Below the pieces are notes generated by a model. That model did no database searches and was not told the DNA's origin. It saw only the letters and a list, made by a program, of their open reading frames with translations. Shown here one piece after another: positions 27,209 through 35,594 of a DNA stretch of 50,514 nucleotides. Positions within the stretch are counted from its first letter, which is position 1; each line of letters begins with the position of its first letter. A program made the position numbers and the translations under genes. Origin of the DNA: Blastococcus saxobsidens (GTDB taxonomy: Bacteria > Actinomycetota > Actinomycetes > Mycobacteriales > Geodermatophilaceae); NCBI RefSeq assembly GCF_002938435.1, contig NZ_POQT01000032.1, positions 1-50,514 of the forward strand, read 5' to 3'.

Positions 27209-27490
27209 TCAGCCGCCGGCGACCGACGGCAGCACGTGCACCTCCGCACCAGCGCGCACCTTCGTCGCCAGCCCGCCCTGGAAGCGCGCGTCCTCGCCGT
27301 CGACGTAGACGTTCACGAATCGGCGCACCCGCCCGGTCTCGTCCCGGATGCGCCGGGTGAGCGTCGGGTGCTCCGCCGCCAGGGCGTCCAGGACGTCGGC
27401 CAGCGTCTCGCCGCGGGGCTCGACGGCCAGGTGCCGGGCGCCGCCGGCCAGCGGTGCGAGCGCCCCCGGCAGCAGGACCTGCACGGTCAT
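27209..27490 (-). CDS. MoaD/ThiS-family ubiquitin-like protein
   Basis: 93 residues with a beta-grasp pattern and the C-terminal Gly-Gly (HVLPSVAGG) at which MoaD/ThiS proteins are adenylated and thiocarboxylated. Two segments, TLTRRIRDETGRVRRFVNVYV and DGEDARFQGGLATKV, are typical of MoaD-like proteins. No other molybdopterin or thiamine genes are adjacent; it lies 10 bases after the BNR-propeller gene in an operon. A sulfur-carrier role is likely but the target is unknown. AGGAG lies six bases before the ATG. Confidence 0.88.
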   Translation of the reverse strand: MTVQVLLPGALAPLAGGARHLAVEPRGETLADVLDALAAEHPTLTRRIRDETGRVRRFVNVYVDGEDARFQGGLATKVRAGAEVHVLPSVAGG

Positions 27491-27500
27491 CCCTGGCTCC

Positions 27501-28583
27501 TCACGGCAGCCGCGCGGCGCGCACGACGAGGACGTCGGGCAGGTGCTCGGCGACGACGGTGAAGGTGTCCCCCTCGTCGGCGCTGGCGTAGACGCAGCCG
27601 TCGCGGGTGCCCACGTAGAGACCGGTCGGCTCGCCCGCGTCGGTGCAGAAGGCGTCCCGGAGCACCGCGGTCCAGTGGCCGTCGGGCAACCCCTCGCCGA
27701 TCTCGGTCCAGCTGTTCCCGGCGTCCCGGGTGCGGTGCACGCGCAGCCGCCCGTCCGGCGGCATCCGGCGCATGTCGGCGACCAGCGGCACCACCCACGC
27801 GGTGCCCGGGGTGGACGGCGAGGCGGCGATCGGGAAGCCGAAGTCGGCGGGCAGCTCGTCGGCGATGGAGGTCCAGGAGCCGCCGCCGTCGTCGGTGCGG
27901 TAGACGCCGAAGTGGTTCTGCGCGTACATCCGCGCCGGGTCCCCGGCGTCGACGGCGACCTTGTGCACGCACTGGCCGTACTCCGGCGTCGGCTCGGGCA
28001 TGAAGACGGCGCTGATGCCGCGGTTGCGCGGCGCCCAGCCCGTCGCGCCGTCGTCGCTGACGTAGACGCCACCGGTGCTCATGGCGACCACGACCCGCTC
28101 CGTCGCGGGATCGGGCAGGACCGTGTGCACCGCTCCCCCGCCGGCGCCCGGCTCCCACGTCGGGCGGTGCGGGTGGTCCCAGAGCCCGCGCACGAGACTG
28201 AAGCTGCAGCCGCCGTCGGTGCTGCGCCACAGCGAGTGCGGTTCGCAACCGGCCCAGACGACGTCCGGCCGGGCGGCGGTGTCGGGCCGCAGCTGCCAGA
28301 CCCGGCCCAGCGCGGCGCCGGTGTCCGCCGGGAAGCGGATGGCGCCGGAGTCGGTCTCGTGCCAGCTGCCACCGAGGTCGTCGGACCAGGTGACCGTCGG
28401 ACCCCAGTGCCCGTACTGGACGCCGGCCAGAACCCTGGGTGCCGACCGCCGGGTGTCGATCGAGACGGCGGCGACCTCCTGGGCCACCAGGTGCGGCCCG
28501 TCGAGGGTCCACGTCCGGCGCCCGTCCTCGCTGCGGGCCAGCCACAGCCCCTTGCGCGTCCCGATGGCCAGCAGATCGGTCAT
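27501..28583 (-). CDS. WD40/BNR-repeat beta-propeller protein
   Basis: 360 residues, no signal peptide. It has repeated Asp-box motifs (SEDGRRTWTL, SDDLGGSWHE, STDGGCSFSL, SDDGATGWAP, TDDGGGSWTS, TRDAGNSWTE, SADEGDTFTV), enough for a six- or seven-bladed propeller. Homologues are called glycosyl hydrolases or sialidase-like, but the catalytic residues of sialidases are not evident. Its pairing with MoaD is the main clue to function. GGAGGGG precedes the ATG. Confidence 0.85.
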   Translation of the reverse strand: MTDLLAIGTRKGLWLARSEDGRRTWTLDGPHLVAQEVAAVSIDTRRSAPRVLAGVQYGHWGPTVTWSDDLGGSWHETDSGAIRFPADTGAALGRVWQLRPDTAARPDVVWAGCEPHSLWRSTDGGCSFSLVRGLWDHPHRPTWEPGAGGGAVHTVLPDPATERVVVAMSTGGVYVSDDGATGWAPRNRGISAVFMPEPTPEYGQCVHKVAVDAGDPARMYAQNHFGVYRTDDGGGSWTSIADELPADFGFPIAASPSTPGTAWVVPLVADMRRMPPDGRLRVHRTRDAGNSWTEIGEGLPDGHWTAVLRDAFCTDAGEPTGLYVGTRDGCVYASADEGDTFTVVAEHLPDVLVVRAARLP

Positions 28584-28639
28584 GACACCCCTCCGAGTAG
28601 ACGGTCTCCCGGAGGTTGGACCGGAGCGCGCTCCGGAAC

Positions 28640-29050
28640 TCAGCGGCGGGTGGCGCCACCTTCGGGATGACCGTGCGGGGCGGGGTGCCCGTCGGGGTTC
28701 ACGTCGGGTGCGAGCCGCTGCGCTTCGGCCCGCAGCTGCTCGGCGGCCGTCCGGTCCTCACCGGCTCGGGCGGCCCGCTCGCGGGCCTCCTGCTCGGCCT
28801 GCGCGGCGCGCTCCTGCACCTCGGCCATCTCGCGGCGGGCGCGGGCGGCCTGCTCCTCGGCAAGGGCCTGTTCCTTGTCCGCGCGCGCGGCCCGGACCTG
28901 CGCCTCCTGCAGGTTCTCCCGAGCCTGCTCGCGGTGGTGCGCCTCCCGGCGCACACGGCTCGCACGGGAGCGCTTCATCAGTGCCAGCGCCGCCAGAGCC
29001 AGCAGCACCAGCACGACGACGACGATCAGCACGATCACCCAGGTGTCCAC
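28640..29050 (-). CDS. Membrane-anchored coiled-coil protein
   Basis: 136 residues: one N-terminal transmembrane helix (WVIVLIVVVVLVLLALAALA), a basic stop-transfer segment, then about 75 residues of Ala/Glu/Gln/Arg heptads predicted as coiled coil, and a Pro/His/Gly tail. The family is common in actinobacteria but uncharacterised as far as I know. The GTG at 29050 has GGAGGAGGG six bases upstream. Confidence 0.75.
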   Translation of the reverse strand: MDTWVIVLIVVVVLVLLALAALALMKRSRASRVRREAHHREQARENLQEAQVRAARADKEQALAEEQAARARREMAEVQERAAQAEQEARERAARAGEDRTAAEQLRAEAQRLAPDVNPDGHPAPHGHPEGGATRR

Positions 29051-29117
29051 GGCTTACCCTCCTCCACGTCGGAGTCGTGGGTGCCCCGGTCAGGACCCGG
29101 GAAACGCCCGGAGACGA

Positions 29118-30317
29118 TCACGCGAGGGCGCTGCCGGCCTTCCACTCGTCCCAGGGGATGGTCCAGTCGTAGATGTCGGACCGCAGCGTCCCGGCGCTGG
29201 AGCCCTGGATCTCGACGACGTCGCCAGGTATGGAGAACTCGAAGAACCAGCGCGCGTTCTCGGTCGACATGTTGATGCAGCCGTGCGAGACGTTGGTGTT
29301 GCCCTGCTGGGCGACCGACCAGGGGGCGGCGTGGACGAACTCCCCGCTGTCGGACAGGCGGACGGCGTACTCGACGGGGGTCCGGTAGCCGTCCGGGCTG
29401 TCGACGGGGACGCCGTAGGTGCTCGAGTCCATGATGCGGTCCCGGTTCATCTCGGTGACGACGTGCGGTCCGTTGTAGCTCGGGTTGTCCGGGCTACCGG
29501 CGCTGATCGGGAAGGTCTTGACCAGCTGGTCGCCGTCGTAGACCTCCATGGTGTAGGTGCTGGCGTCGGCGATCGACACGTGCCGCTCACCGATCGAGAA
29601 GGAGATCGAGCGGTCCTTCTCCCCCCACACGCCGTTGCCGAGGTCCACGCCGTACAGGTCCGCGTCCAGGGTGACCTCGATGTTCTCCGGCCAGTAGTCC
29701 GACGGGCGGAAGTGGACCTCGGTGTCGCTGAACCAGTTCCACACCCCGTCGGTGGGGGTCGTGCTGGTGACCTGCAGGTTGCTCTCGACGGTGGCCTTGT
29801 CGACCACCGGCTGCTCGAAGTAGACGCGGATCGGCATGCCGACACCGACGGTCTGCCCGTCGAGGGGGCCGATGCCCGGAGTCGAGAGCGTCTCCGGGTC
29901 GACGGTGGTGAAGGTGGACTCCTGCGTCGTCACCTCGTCGTCGGCGTTGGTGGCCGTCACCGTCACCGTCAGCGTGTAGCTGGTGGCGTACGCCAGCGGG
30001 GTCTCCGGGCTCCAGACCCGGGCGGTCTCCTCGGCCCCCTCAGCCTCCTCCCCGGCCGCGGCGGCCAGCGCGCCGGGCACGGGCGCCCCGGCACCGTCGG
30101 TGACCGTGACCCCGGTGAGCTCCCCGCCGTCGACGGCGATCTCCAGCGGGACCACCGGCGAGACGTCGGCGGTCCCGTCCGCCACGGCCAGCTCGATCGT
30201 CGCCGGCCCGGCATCCGGGGCGGCCTCACGTGAGGGCGTCGCGTCGTCCCCGCTGCACCCGGCCACGAGTACCAGGGCCCCCGCAGCGACCGTCGCGGCT
30301 GTCCGTCGCACTCGCAC
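29118..30317 (-). CDS. L,D-transpeptidase lipoprotein (YkuD)
   Basis: 399 residues. Lipobox VLVAGC (Cys21), two Ig-like domains (~35-250) as in mycobacterial LdtMt2, then the YkuD catalytic domain with the HxnSHGCINMS signature; Cys347 is the nucleophile. It makes 3-3 cross-links in peptidoglycan outside the membrane and is relatively insensitive to most penicillins. The GTG at 30317 has GGGAGAG six bases upstream. It stands alone, divergent from tRNA-Lys. Confidence 0.93.
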   Translation of the reverse strand: MRVRRTAATVAAGALVLVAGCSGDDATPSREAAPDAGPATIELAVADGTADVSPVVPLEIAVDGGELTGVTVTDGAGAPVPGALAAAAGEEAEGAEETARVWSPETPLAYATSYTLTVTVTATNADDEVTTQESTFTTVDPETLSTPGIGPLDGQTVGVGMPIRVYFEQPVVDKATVESNLQVTSTTPTDGVWNWFSDTEVHFRPSDYWPENIEVTLDADLYGVDLGNGVWGEKDRSISFSIGERHVSIADASTYTMEVYDGDQLVKTFPISAGSPDNPSYNGPHVVTEMNRDRIMDSSTYGVPVDSPDGYRTPVEYAVRLSDSGEFVHAAPWSVAQQGNTNVSHGCINMSTENARWFFEFSIPGDVVEIQGSSAGTLRSDIYDWTIPWDEWKAGSALA

Positions 30318-30414
30318 CGGAATCTCTCCCCCGCCTCGCCCTCCCTGGGCACGGCAACCCCTCCAGTGTCCACGCCCGACCGGCATCGTGTGGTGAAGCA
30401 CGCACGGGGCGCCC

Positions 30415-30443
30415 GCCGACGGGGGGCGCGGCGCTGGTATCGT
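30415..30443 (+). promoter_or_regulatory. Probable promoter of tRNA-Lys
   Basis: GCCGAC (30415-30420), 17 bases, TATCGT (30438-30443), 35 bases before the tRNA. It matches the tRNA-His promoter arrangement. Confidence 0.55.
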
Positions 30444-30478
30444 TTCCTCTCGTTGCCCGGCCCCGGCCGGACGGCACC

Positions 30479-30554
<76 letters not shown>

Positions 30555-30566
30555 GGATCGACCAGC

Positions 30567-30590
30567 GGCTCCTCCCCCCGGGGAGGGGCC
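30567..30590 (+). terminator. Hairpin terminator after tRNA-Lys
   Basis: GGCTCCTCCCC paired with GGGGAGGGGCC, followed by GTTTCGT, 13 bases after the tRNA. Confidence 0.75.
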
Positions 30591-30787
30591 GTTTCGTCGT
30601 CCAGGCGGCCCTGAGGACGGACGGGCGTGCACCGTCGAACCCGCAGGCGGGTGGACGCACCGGCCGGCCCTCGAACCCGAGTGCGGTGATTTCGAGTCCG
30701 GATCGTGACGAAGTCCGCCGTCAGAAGGATGTCCAAGGGAGTTACGGCCCTCTACGGTGCGACAACCACCGTCACCCGGGAGTCCCC

Positions 30788-31792
30788 ATGCGCGTGCGCC
30801 GTGCCGCTGCCCCCCTGTCGGCCCTGGCCGCGCTGACCCTCCTGCTGGCCGGCTGCGCCGGCTCGGAGGACGCCTCCGGAGCCCCCGACGACGCCCACCA
30901 GGAGTCGCCGCTGTCGAAGTACTTCAGCGCTGTGTACGGCGGCGAGCTCTCTCCCGAGGAGCAGGAGGAGAGGTTCGCCGAGGAGCAGCGGAGGACGGAG
31001 GAACTCGTCGCGGAGTGCATGCAGGCGGAGGGCTTCGAGTACACGCCCGCCACGGGCTCGGGCGGGTACTACGTCAGCGACGGCAGCGAGTGGCGGCCCG
31101 ACGACCGCGAGTGGGTGGCCCAGTACGGCTACGGCGCGGTGAAGTCCCCCTTCAGCGAGGAGCCGCCGCCGCCGGAGGAGGAGTACCTCGACCCCAACGC
31201 CGAGTACGTGGCCAGTCTGTCGGAGCCGGAGCAAATGGCCTTCTACGAGGCGCTGCACGGCCCCATGCCGACCGAGGAGGAGATGGCCGAGGGCGGCGGT
31301 GAGTTCGAGTACGACTGGACCACGGCCGGGTGCCAGGGCGCCGCCCAGCACAAGGTCGCCGGTGAGGACCCGTCGCAGTCGGAGGAGTTCCGGCCGCTGT
31401 TCGACGCCATCAACGAGCTCTACACGGACATGGCGTCCTGGCCGGGCATGGCCGAGCTCGACGCGGCGTGGGCCGCGTGCGTGGACGACGCCGGTCACGG
31501 GGGCCACGCCGACCCGATGGAGGCGCAGACCTCCATCCACGACGCCATGAACGCGCTCTACGAGGAGGGCGGCATGTCCGAGGACGGCAGCATGGAGAGC
31601 GGGCCCGACCAGGTCGACATGGACGCCCTCGCCGAGCGGGAGATCGAGTTGGCCCTGGCCGACCTCGAGTGCCGCGAGGAGACCGACTACCGGGACCGGT
31701 CCGCCGAGATCACCCGTGAGGTCGAGGAGCAGTTCATCGAGGACCACAAGGCGGAGCTGGACGCGTTGGTTGCCGCGGCCGAGCAGAACTGA
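30788..31792 (+). CDS. Acidic lipoprotein of unknown function (ABC-exporter operon)
   Basis: 334 residues with a lipobox LLLAGC (Cys23) and a very acidic mature part rich in Glu/Asp and Tyr. Four further cysteines (VAECMQAEGFEY, TTAGCQGAA, AACVDDAGH, LECREETDY) are spaced as two probable disulfides. I do not recognise the family. The gene is first in a four-gene operon and ends one base before the fusion-protein GTG, so it probably works with the transporter as a surface partner. The ATG at 30788 directly precedes the signal peptide. Confidence 0.8.
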   Translation: MRVRRAAAPLSALAALTLLLAGCAGSEDASGAPDDAHQESPLSKYFSAVYGGELSPEEQEERFAEEQRRTEELVAECMQAEGFEYTPATGSGGYYVSDGSEWRPDDREWVAQYGYGAVKSPFSEEPPPPEEEYLDPNAEYVASLSEPEQMAFYEALHGPMPTEEEMAEGGGEFEYDWTTAGCQGAAQHKVAGEDPSQSEEFRPLFDAINELYTDMASWPGMAELDAAWAACVDDAGHGGHADPMEAQTSIHDAMNALYEEGGMSEDGSMESGPDQVDMDALAEREIELALADLECREETDYRDRSAEITREVEEQFIEDHKAELDALVAAAEQN

Positions 31793-31793
31793 C

Positions 31794-33338
31794 GTGCCCG
31801 GACTGGTCGAGGAGCACCTGGAGGAGCCGGAGATCGACGAGGCGGGACCCTCCCGCCGGTCGGCCTGGCCGGCTCTCCTCCGCCGCAACCGCCCGTTGTG
31901 GATCACCGCGGCGGTGGCGGCGGTGGCGCTGGTCGCCGGGTTGCTCGTCGGCCGGTTCGTGGTCGCCCCGGACCCCGCCGGGGCCGAGACCCCCGCCCCC
32001 GGACTGGTGACCGTGCCCGTCGCGTTCGGGCCGTTGAGCAACGACGTCACCATCCGCGGCCAGGTCGCGTACGCCGACTCCGTCGAGGTCACCATCGACA
32101 CGTCCGCCATCTCCGGGCCGGCGGTGGTGACCGGCCAGGTGCCCGAGGTCGGCTCCGAGTTGGGTCCGCTGGGGGTCGCCCTGGAGATCGCCGGACGCCC
32201 GGTCATCGTGCTGCCCGGGGAGCTGCCGGCCTACCGGACGCTCCGCGTCGGTGTCTCCGGACCGGACGTCGTGCAGTTCAAGGAGGCCGTGCGCGCCGTC
32301 GGCCTGGACGCCGGCGACCCGGCCGACGACAGGTTCGACGGGGCCGCCGCGTCCGCGGTCACCGCTCTGTACGCCCAGGCGGGCTACCCGGCCCCCGGCG
32401 GTCAGGAGGGCGCTGAGGAGGGCGTGCTCGCGGCCCAGGGCGCCGTGCGCAGCGCCGAGCAGGGTGTCGCCGCCGCGCAGGCCGAACTGGCCGGCGCGCG
32501 CCGGGGCCCGTCGGCCGTCGAGGTCCGGGAAGCGGACAACGGCGTCGCCGGCGCCAAGCGGGAGCTGGACGCAGCGCTCGCGACCACCCCCGACGACCCG
32601 GTGGTGATCGGGAACCTGAGGGACGCCCTGGCGCTGGCCCAGCTCCGGCGTCAGGAACTGGACGTCCCGCCGGACACCACGGCGCAGCGTGCCTCGCTGT
32701 CCGCCGCGCAGCAGCAGCTCGACCAGGCGCGCGCGGCGCTGACCGAGTCGCAGCAAGCCGTCCTGCCCACCCTGCCGGCCGGCGAAGTCCTCTACCTCAG
32801 CCGGCTGCCGCGCCGCGTGGACGCCGTCGAGACCCGGCGTGGCGCTGTGCTCCAGGGCGCGGCCATGACGGTGTCGGGGGCGACCCTCGGCCTGTCCGGC
32901 ACCGTCGCCGCCGCGGACGCCCGGCTGCTCTCCGCCGGCATGCCGGCGACCTTCGAGCTGCTCGACGGCGAGGAGCACGCCGCCACGATCACCGAGGTGA
33001 CCCCTGGGGACGGTGACGGAGCCCGGTGGACCGTGCAGCTGGAGCCGGCCCCGCTCACCACGGAGCAGGTCGTGCAGGTGCAGGGCACCAACGTGCGGGT
33101 CGGCATCCCGGTCGGTGCGACGGACGGTGACGTGCTGTCCGTGCCCCTGGCCGCGCTGAGCGCCGGCCCCGGCGGGGAGTCCCGCGTCGAGGTGGTCGTG
33201 GGCGACCCCCGCGACGGTGCGGGCGCCGAGACCCGGCTGGTCGTGGTGGAGACCGGGCTGGCCGCCGACGGCGCCGTCGAGGTCCGCCCGCTGGAGGGCG
33301 ATCTGGAGGAGGACGACCTGGTGGTGGTCGGCCGATGA
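31794..33338 (+). CDS. HlyD/MacA-like membrane fusion protein with peptidoglycan-binding domain
   Basis: 514 residues: cytoplasmic N-terminus, one membrane helix (~35-58), a first beta segment, an embedded PG_binding_1-like domain (LRVGVSGPDVVQFKEAVRAVGL ... ASAVTALYAQAGY), a long Ala/Gln/Glu coiled-coil hairpin (~200-320), then beta-barrel-like lipoyl domains. MacA-type proteins link an ABC exporter to the outside; in a monoderm the peptidoglycan domain may anchor it in the wall. It is followed by the ATPase after 19 bases. Confidence 0.85.
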   Translation: MPGLVEEHLEEPEIDEAGPSRRSAWPALLRRNRPLWITAAVAAVALVAGLLVGRFVVAPDPAGAETPAPGLVTVPVAFGPLSNDVTIRGQVAYADSVEVTIDTSAISGPAVVTGQVPEVGSELGPLGVALEIAGRPVIVLPGELPAYRTLRVGVSGPDVVQFKEAVRAVGLDAGDPADDRFDGAAASAVTALYAQAGYPAPGGQEGAEEGVLAAQGAVRSAEQGVAAAQAELAGARRGPSAVEVREADNGVAGAKRELDAALATTPDDPVVIGNLRDALALAQLRRQELDVPPDTTAQRASLSAAQQQLDQARAALTESQQAVLPTLPAGEVLYLSRLPRRVDAVETRRGAVLQGAAMTVSGATLGLSGTVAAADARLLSAGMPATFELLDGEEHAATITEVTPGDGDGARWTVQLEPAPLTTEQVVQVQGTNVRVGIPVGATDGDVLSVPLAALSAGPGGESRVEVVVGDPRDGAGAETRLVVVETGLAADGAVEVRPLEGDLEEDDLVVVGR

Positions 33339-33357
33339 CGGCGGGAGCCCGGCACCG

Positions 33358-34065
33358 GTGAGCGACCCGGCGACGCTGCCACTGCCGACCACGGCGCCGG
33401 CCATCGAGCTCCGCGATGTCACCCGGTCCTTCCCGGGACCGCCGGAGGTGCAGGCCCTCAAGGGCGCCAGCGTGTCCGTCGCCGACGGCGAGTACGTCTC
33501 CATCACCGGCCCCAGCGGGTCGGGCAAGTCCACGATGCTCAACATCCTCGGGCTGCTGGACCGGCCCACGGTCGGTGAGTACCGGCTGGGCGGGGTGCTG
33601 ACCGGCGTGCTCGACGAGGACGACCGGGCCGCCGTCCGCGCCCGGCACCTCGGCTTCGTGTTCCAGGCGTTCCACCTCATGTCCCGGCGAACCGCCCTGC
33701 AGAACGTGCTGCTGCCCATGCTCTACAACGGCACCCCACGCGCGGAGCGCGAGCCCCGCGCCCGCGAGGCGCTCGAGCGCGTGGGTTTGGGCCACCGCAC
33801 CGACTTCCTGCCCGGCACTCTCTCCGGAGGCGAGCGCCAGCGGGTCGCCGTGGCACGGGCCGTCGCCTCGCGGCCGCGCGTGCTGCTGGCCGACGAGCCG
33901 ACCGGCAACCTCGACTCGGCCAGGTCCGCGGAGATCATGAACCTCTTCGAGGAGCTGCACGCCGACGGGCTGACGCTCGTCGTCATCACCCACGACGAGG
34001 AGGTTGCCCGGCGGGCCTCGCGGCGCATCCGCCTCGCCGACGGTCGCGTGAGCGAGGCGGGGTGA
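33358..34065 (+). CDS. ABC transporter ATPase (MacB/LolD type)
   Basis: 235 residues. Walker A GPSGSGKST, Q-loop FVFQAFHLM, signature LSGGERQRVAVARA, Walker B LLADEPTGNLD and the H-loop ITHDEE are intact. The GTG at 33358 follows a loosely placed GGGAG. Its stop overlaps the permease GTG (GTGA). It powers the adjacent FtsX/MacB-like permease. Confidence 0.93.
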   Translation: MSDPATLPLPTTAPAIELRDVTRSFPGPPEVQALKGASVSVADGEYVSITGPSGSGKSTMLNILGLLDRPTVGEYRLGGVLTGVLDEDDRAAVRARHLGFVFQAFHLMSRRTALQNVLLPMLYNGTPRAEREPRAREALERVGLGHRTDFLPGTLSGGERQRVAVARAVASRPRVLLADEPTGNLDSARSAEIMNLFEELHADGLTLVVITHDEEVARRASRRIRLADGRVSEAG

Positions 34066-35396
34066 CCGGCCTCGGAGCGCCGCCGTCCCGGGGTCGTCGC
34101 CCGTCCTGGCTGCACCTCCCGGCTCGCTTGCGCAGGCGCCGGCGCACGCCGGACCCCTCCATCCGGCCGGTGGCGCCGGCCGACCGGTTCCGCTTTCCCG
34201 ACCTGCTCGGGGAGGCGACCGCGGACATCGGGTCCCGCCCGGGGAGGCTGGTGACGACGATCGTCGGCACCGTGCTCGGCATCGCCGCGCTGATCGCCAC
34301 CATCGGCCTCGCCCAGACCGCCGCCGGCCAGATCGCCCGGCAGTTCGACGCCAACGCCGCCACCCAGCTCGTGGTCGGCCCGAGGACGGCGAACACGGGC
34401 GGCGGGGCGACGATCGCCGCGGGGGCACTGCCCTGGGACGCCGTCTCCCGCCTGGAACGGCTGGCCGGGATCGAGTCCGCGGCCGTGCTCGCGGAGGTGC
34501 AGCTGCCCGAGGCCGTGGTGACCGCGGTGCCGGTGAACGACCCCTCGCGACCGCCGAGCGCCCCTCCACCGATCTACGCGGCCTCCGCGGAGCTGCTCGA
34601 CACCGTGGGCGGCCGACTGGCAACCGGCCGGTTCTTCGACGCCGGCCACGACGGCCGGGCCGACCGGGTGGCGGTCCTGGGCATCCGGGCCGCGGAACGG
34701 CTGGGCCTGCAGCGGGTGGACACCCAGCCCTCGGTGTTCATCGACGGCATCGCCTATGCCGTCCTGGGCGTGGTCGGCTCGGCCGATGTCCGCGCGGAGC
34801 TGCTCAACGCCGTGATCGTGCCCACCGAGACGGCGCGCGCCGACTTCCGGCTGGCCGCCCCCGGCGACGTGCAGGCCCGGATCGCGATCGGGGCCGGTCC
34901 GCAGCTGCGCAACCAGGCCGCCCTGGCGCTGGCCCCCGACGACCCGGAGAGCCTCGAGGTACGAGCGCCGGACGGCCGGTCCGAGCTGGGCCGGGACGTG
35001 CAGGCCGACGTGAACGGGGTGTTCCTCGTCCTGGCGGTCATCGTGCTGCTCGCCGGCGGCGTCGGCATCGCCAACGTGACCATGCTGTCGGTCATGGAGC
35101 GGGTCGGCGAGATCGGGCTCCGCAGGGCCATCGGGGCGACCGGGCGGCAGATCGCCGGGCAGTTCGTGGCCGAGTCGGTCGTCATCGGCCTGCTCGGTGG
35201 CCTCATCGGTGCGGCACTGGGCGTGTTCGCCGTCGTCGTCATCTCCGTGGTGCGGGACTGGACGCCGGTGGTCGATCCCCGGGTCGCCGTGGGCGGCGCC
35301 CTCCTCGGTGCGGTCGTCGGCCTCGTGGCCGGGGGCCTGCCGGCGCACCGCGCCGCCAGGATCGAGCCGGTCGACGCCCTCCGCGGCGGCACCTGA
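34062..35396 (+). CDS. MacB/FtsX-family ABC permease
   Basis: 444 residues with one N-terminal helix (~65-90), a large extracytoplasmic MacB periplasmic-core domain (~90-320), and three C-terminal helices containing ANVTMLSVMERVGEIGLRRAIGA, the FtsX-domain signature. MacB-type permeases use mechanotransmission to push lipoproteins, peptides or toxins outward. It is last in the lipoprotein/fusion/ATPase/permease operon. Confidence 0.92.
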   Translation: MTGLGAPPSRGRRPSWLHLPARLRRRRRTPDPSIRPVAPADRFRFPDLLGEATADIGSRPGRLVTTIVGTVLGIAALIATIGLAQTAAGQIARQFDANAATQLVVGPRTANTGGGATIAAGALPWDAVSRLERLAGIESAAVLAEVQLPEAVVTAVPVNDPSRPPSAPPPIYAASAELLDTVGGRLATGRFFDAGHDGRADRVAVLGIRAAERLGLQRVDTQPSVFIDGIAYAVLGVVGSADVRAELLNAVIVPTETARADFRLAAPGDVQARIAIGAGPQLRNQAALALAPDDPESLEVRAPDGRSELGRDVQADVNGVFLVLAVIVLLAGGVGIANVTMLSVMERVGEIGLRRAIGATGRQIAGQFVAESVVIGLLGGLIGAALGVFAVVVISVVRDWTPVVDPRVAVGGALLGAVVGLVAGGLPAHRAARIEPVDALRGGT

Positions 35397-35594
35397 CCGC
35401 CCTGTCGCTGGTCCCCGCGCGCCGGAGTGCCGGCGCCCGGACGGCGACGGCGGACGTGCGCCACCGCGGCAGCACGAACGGTCCGCCGGCGGTCGGACCC
35501 GGTCCACTCCGCCGGCCCCCTCTGCAGCTCCTGCGTTACCCGCCGGTACGTCGCTCGTTCCAAGGTCAACCTGGCCACGAAGCCGAAAGGCCCC

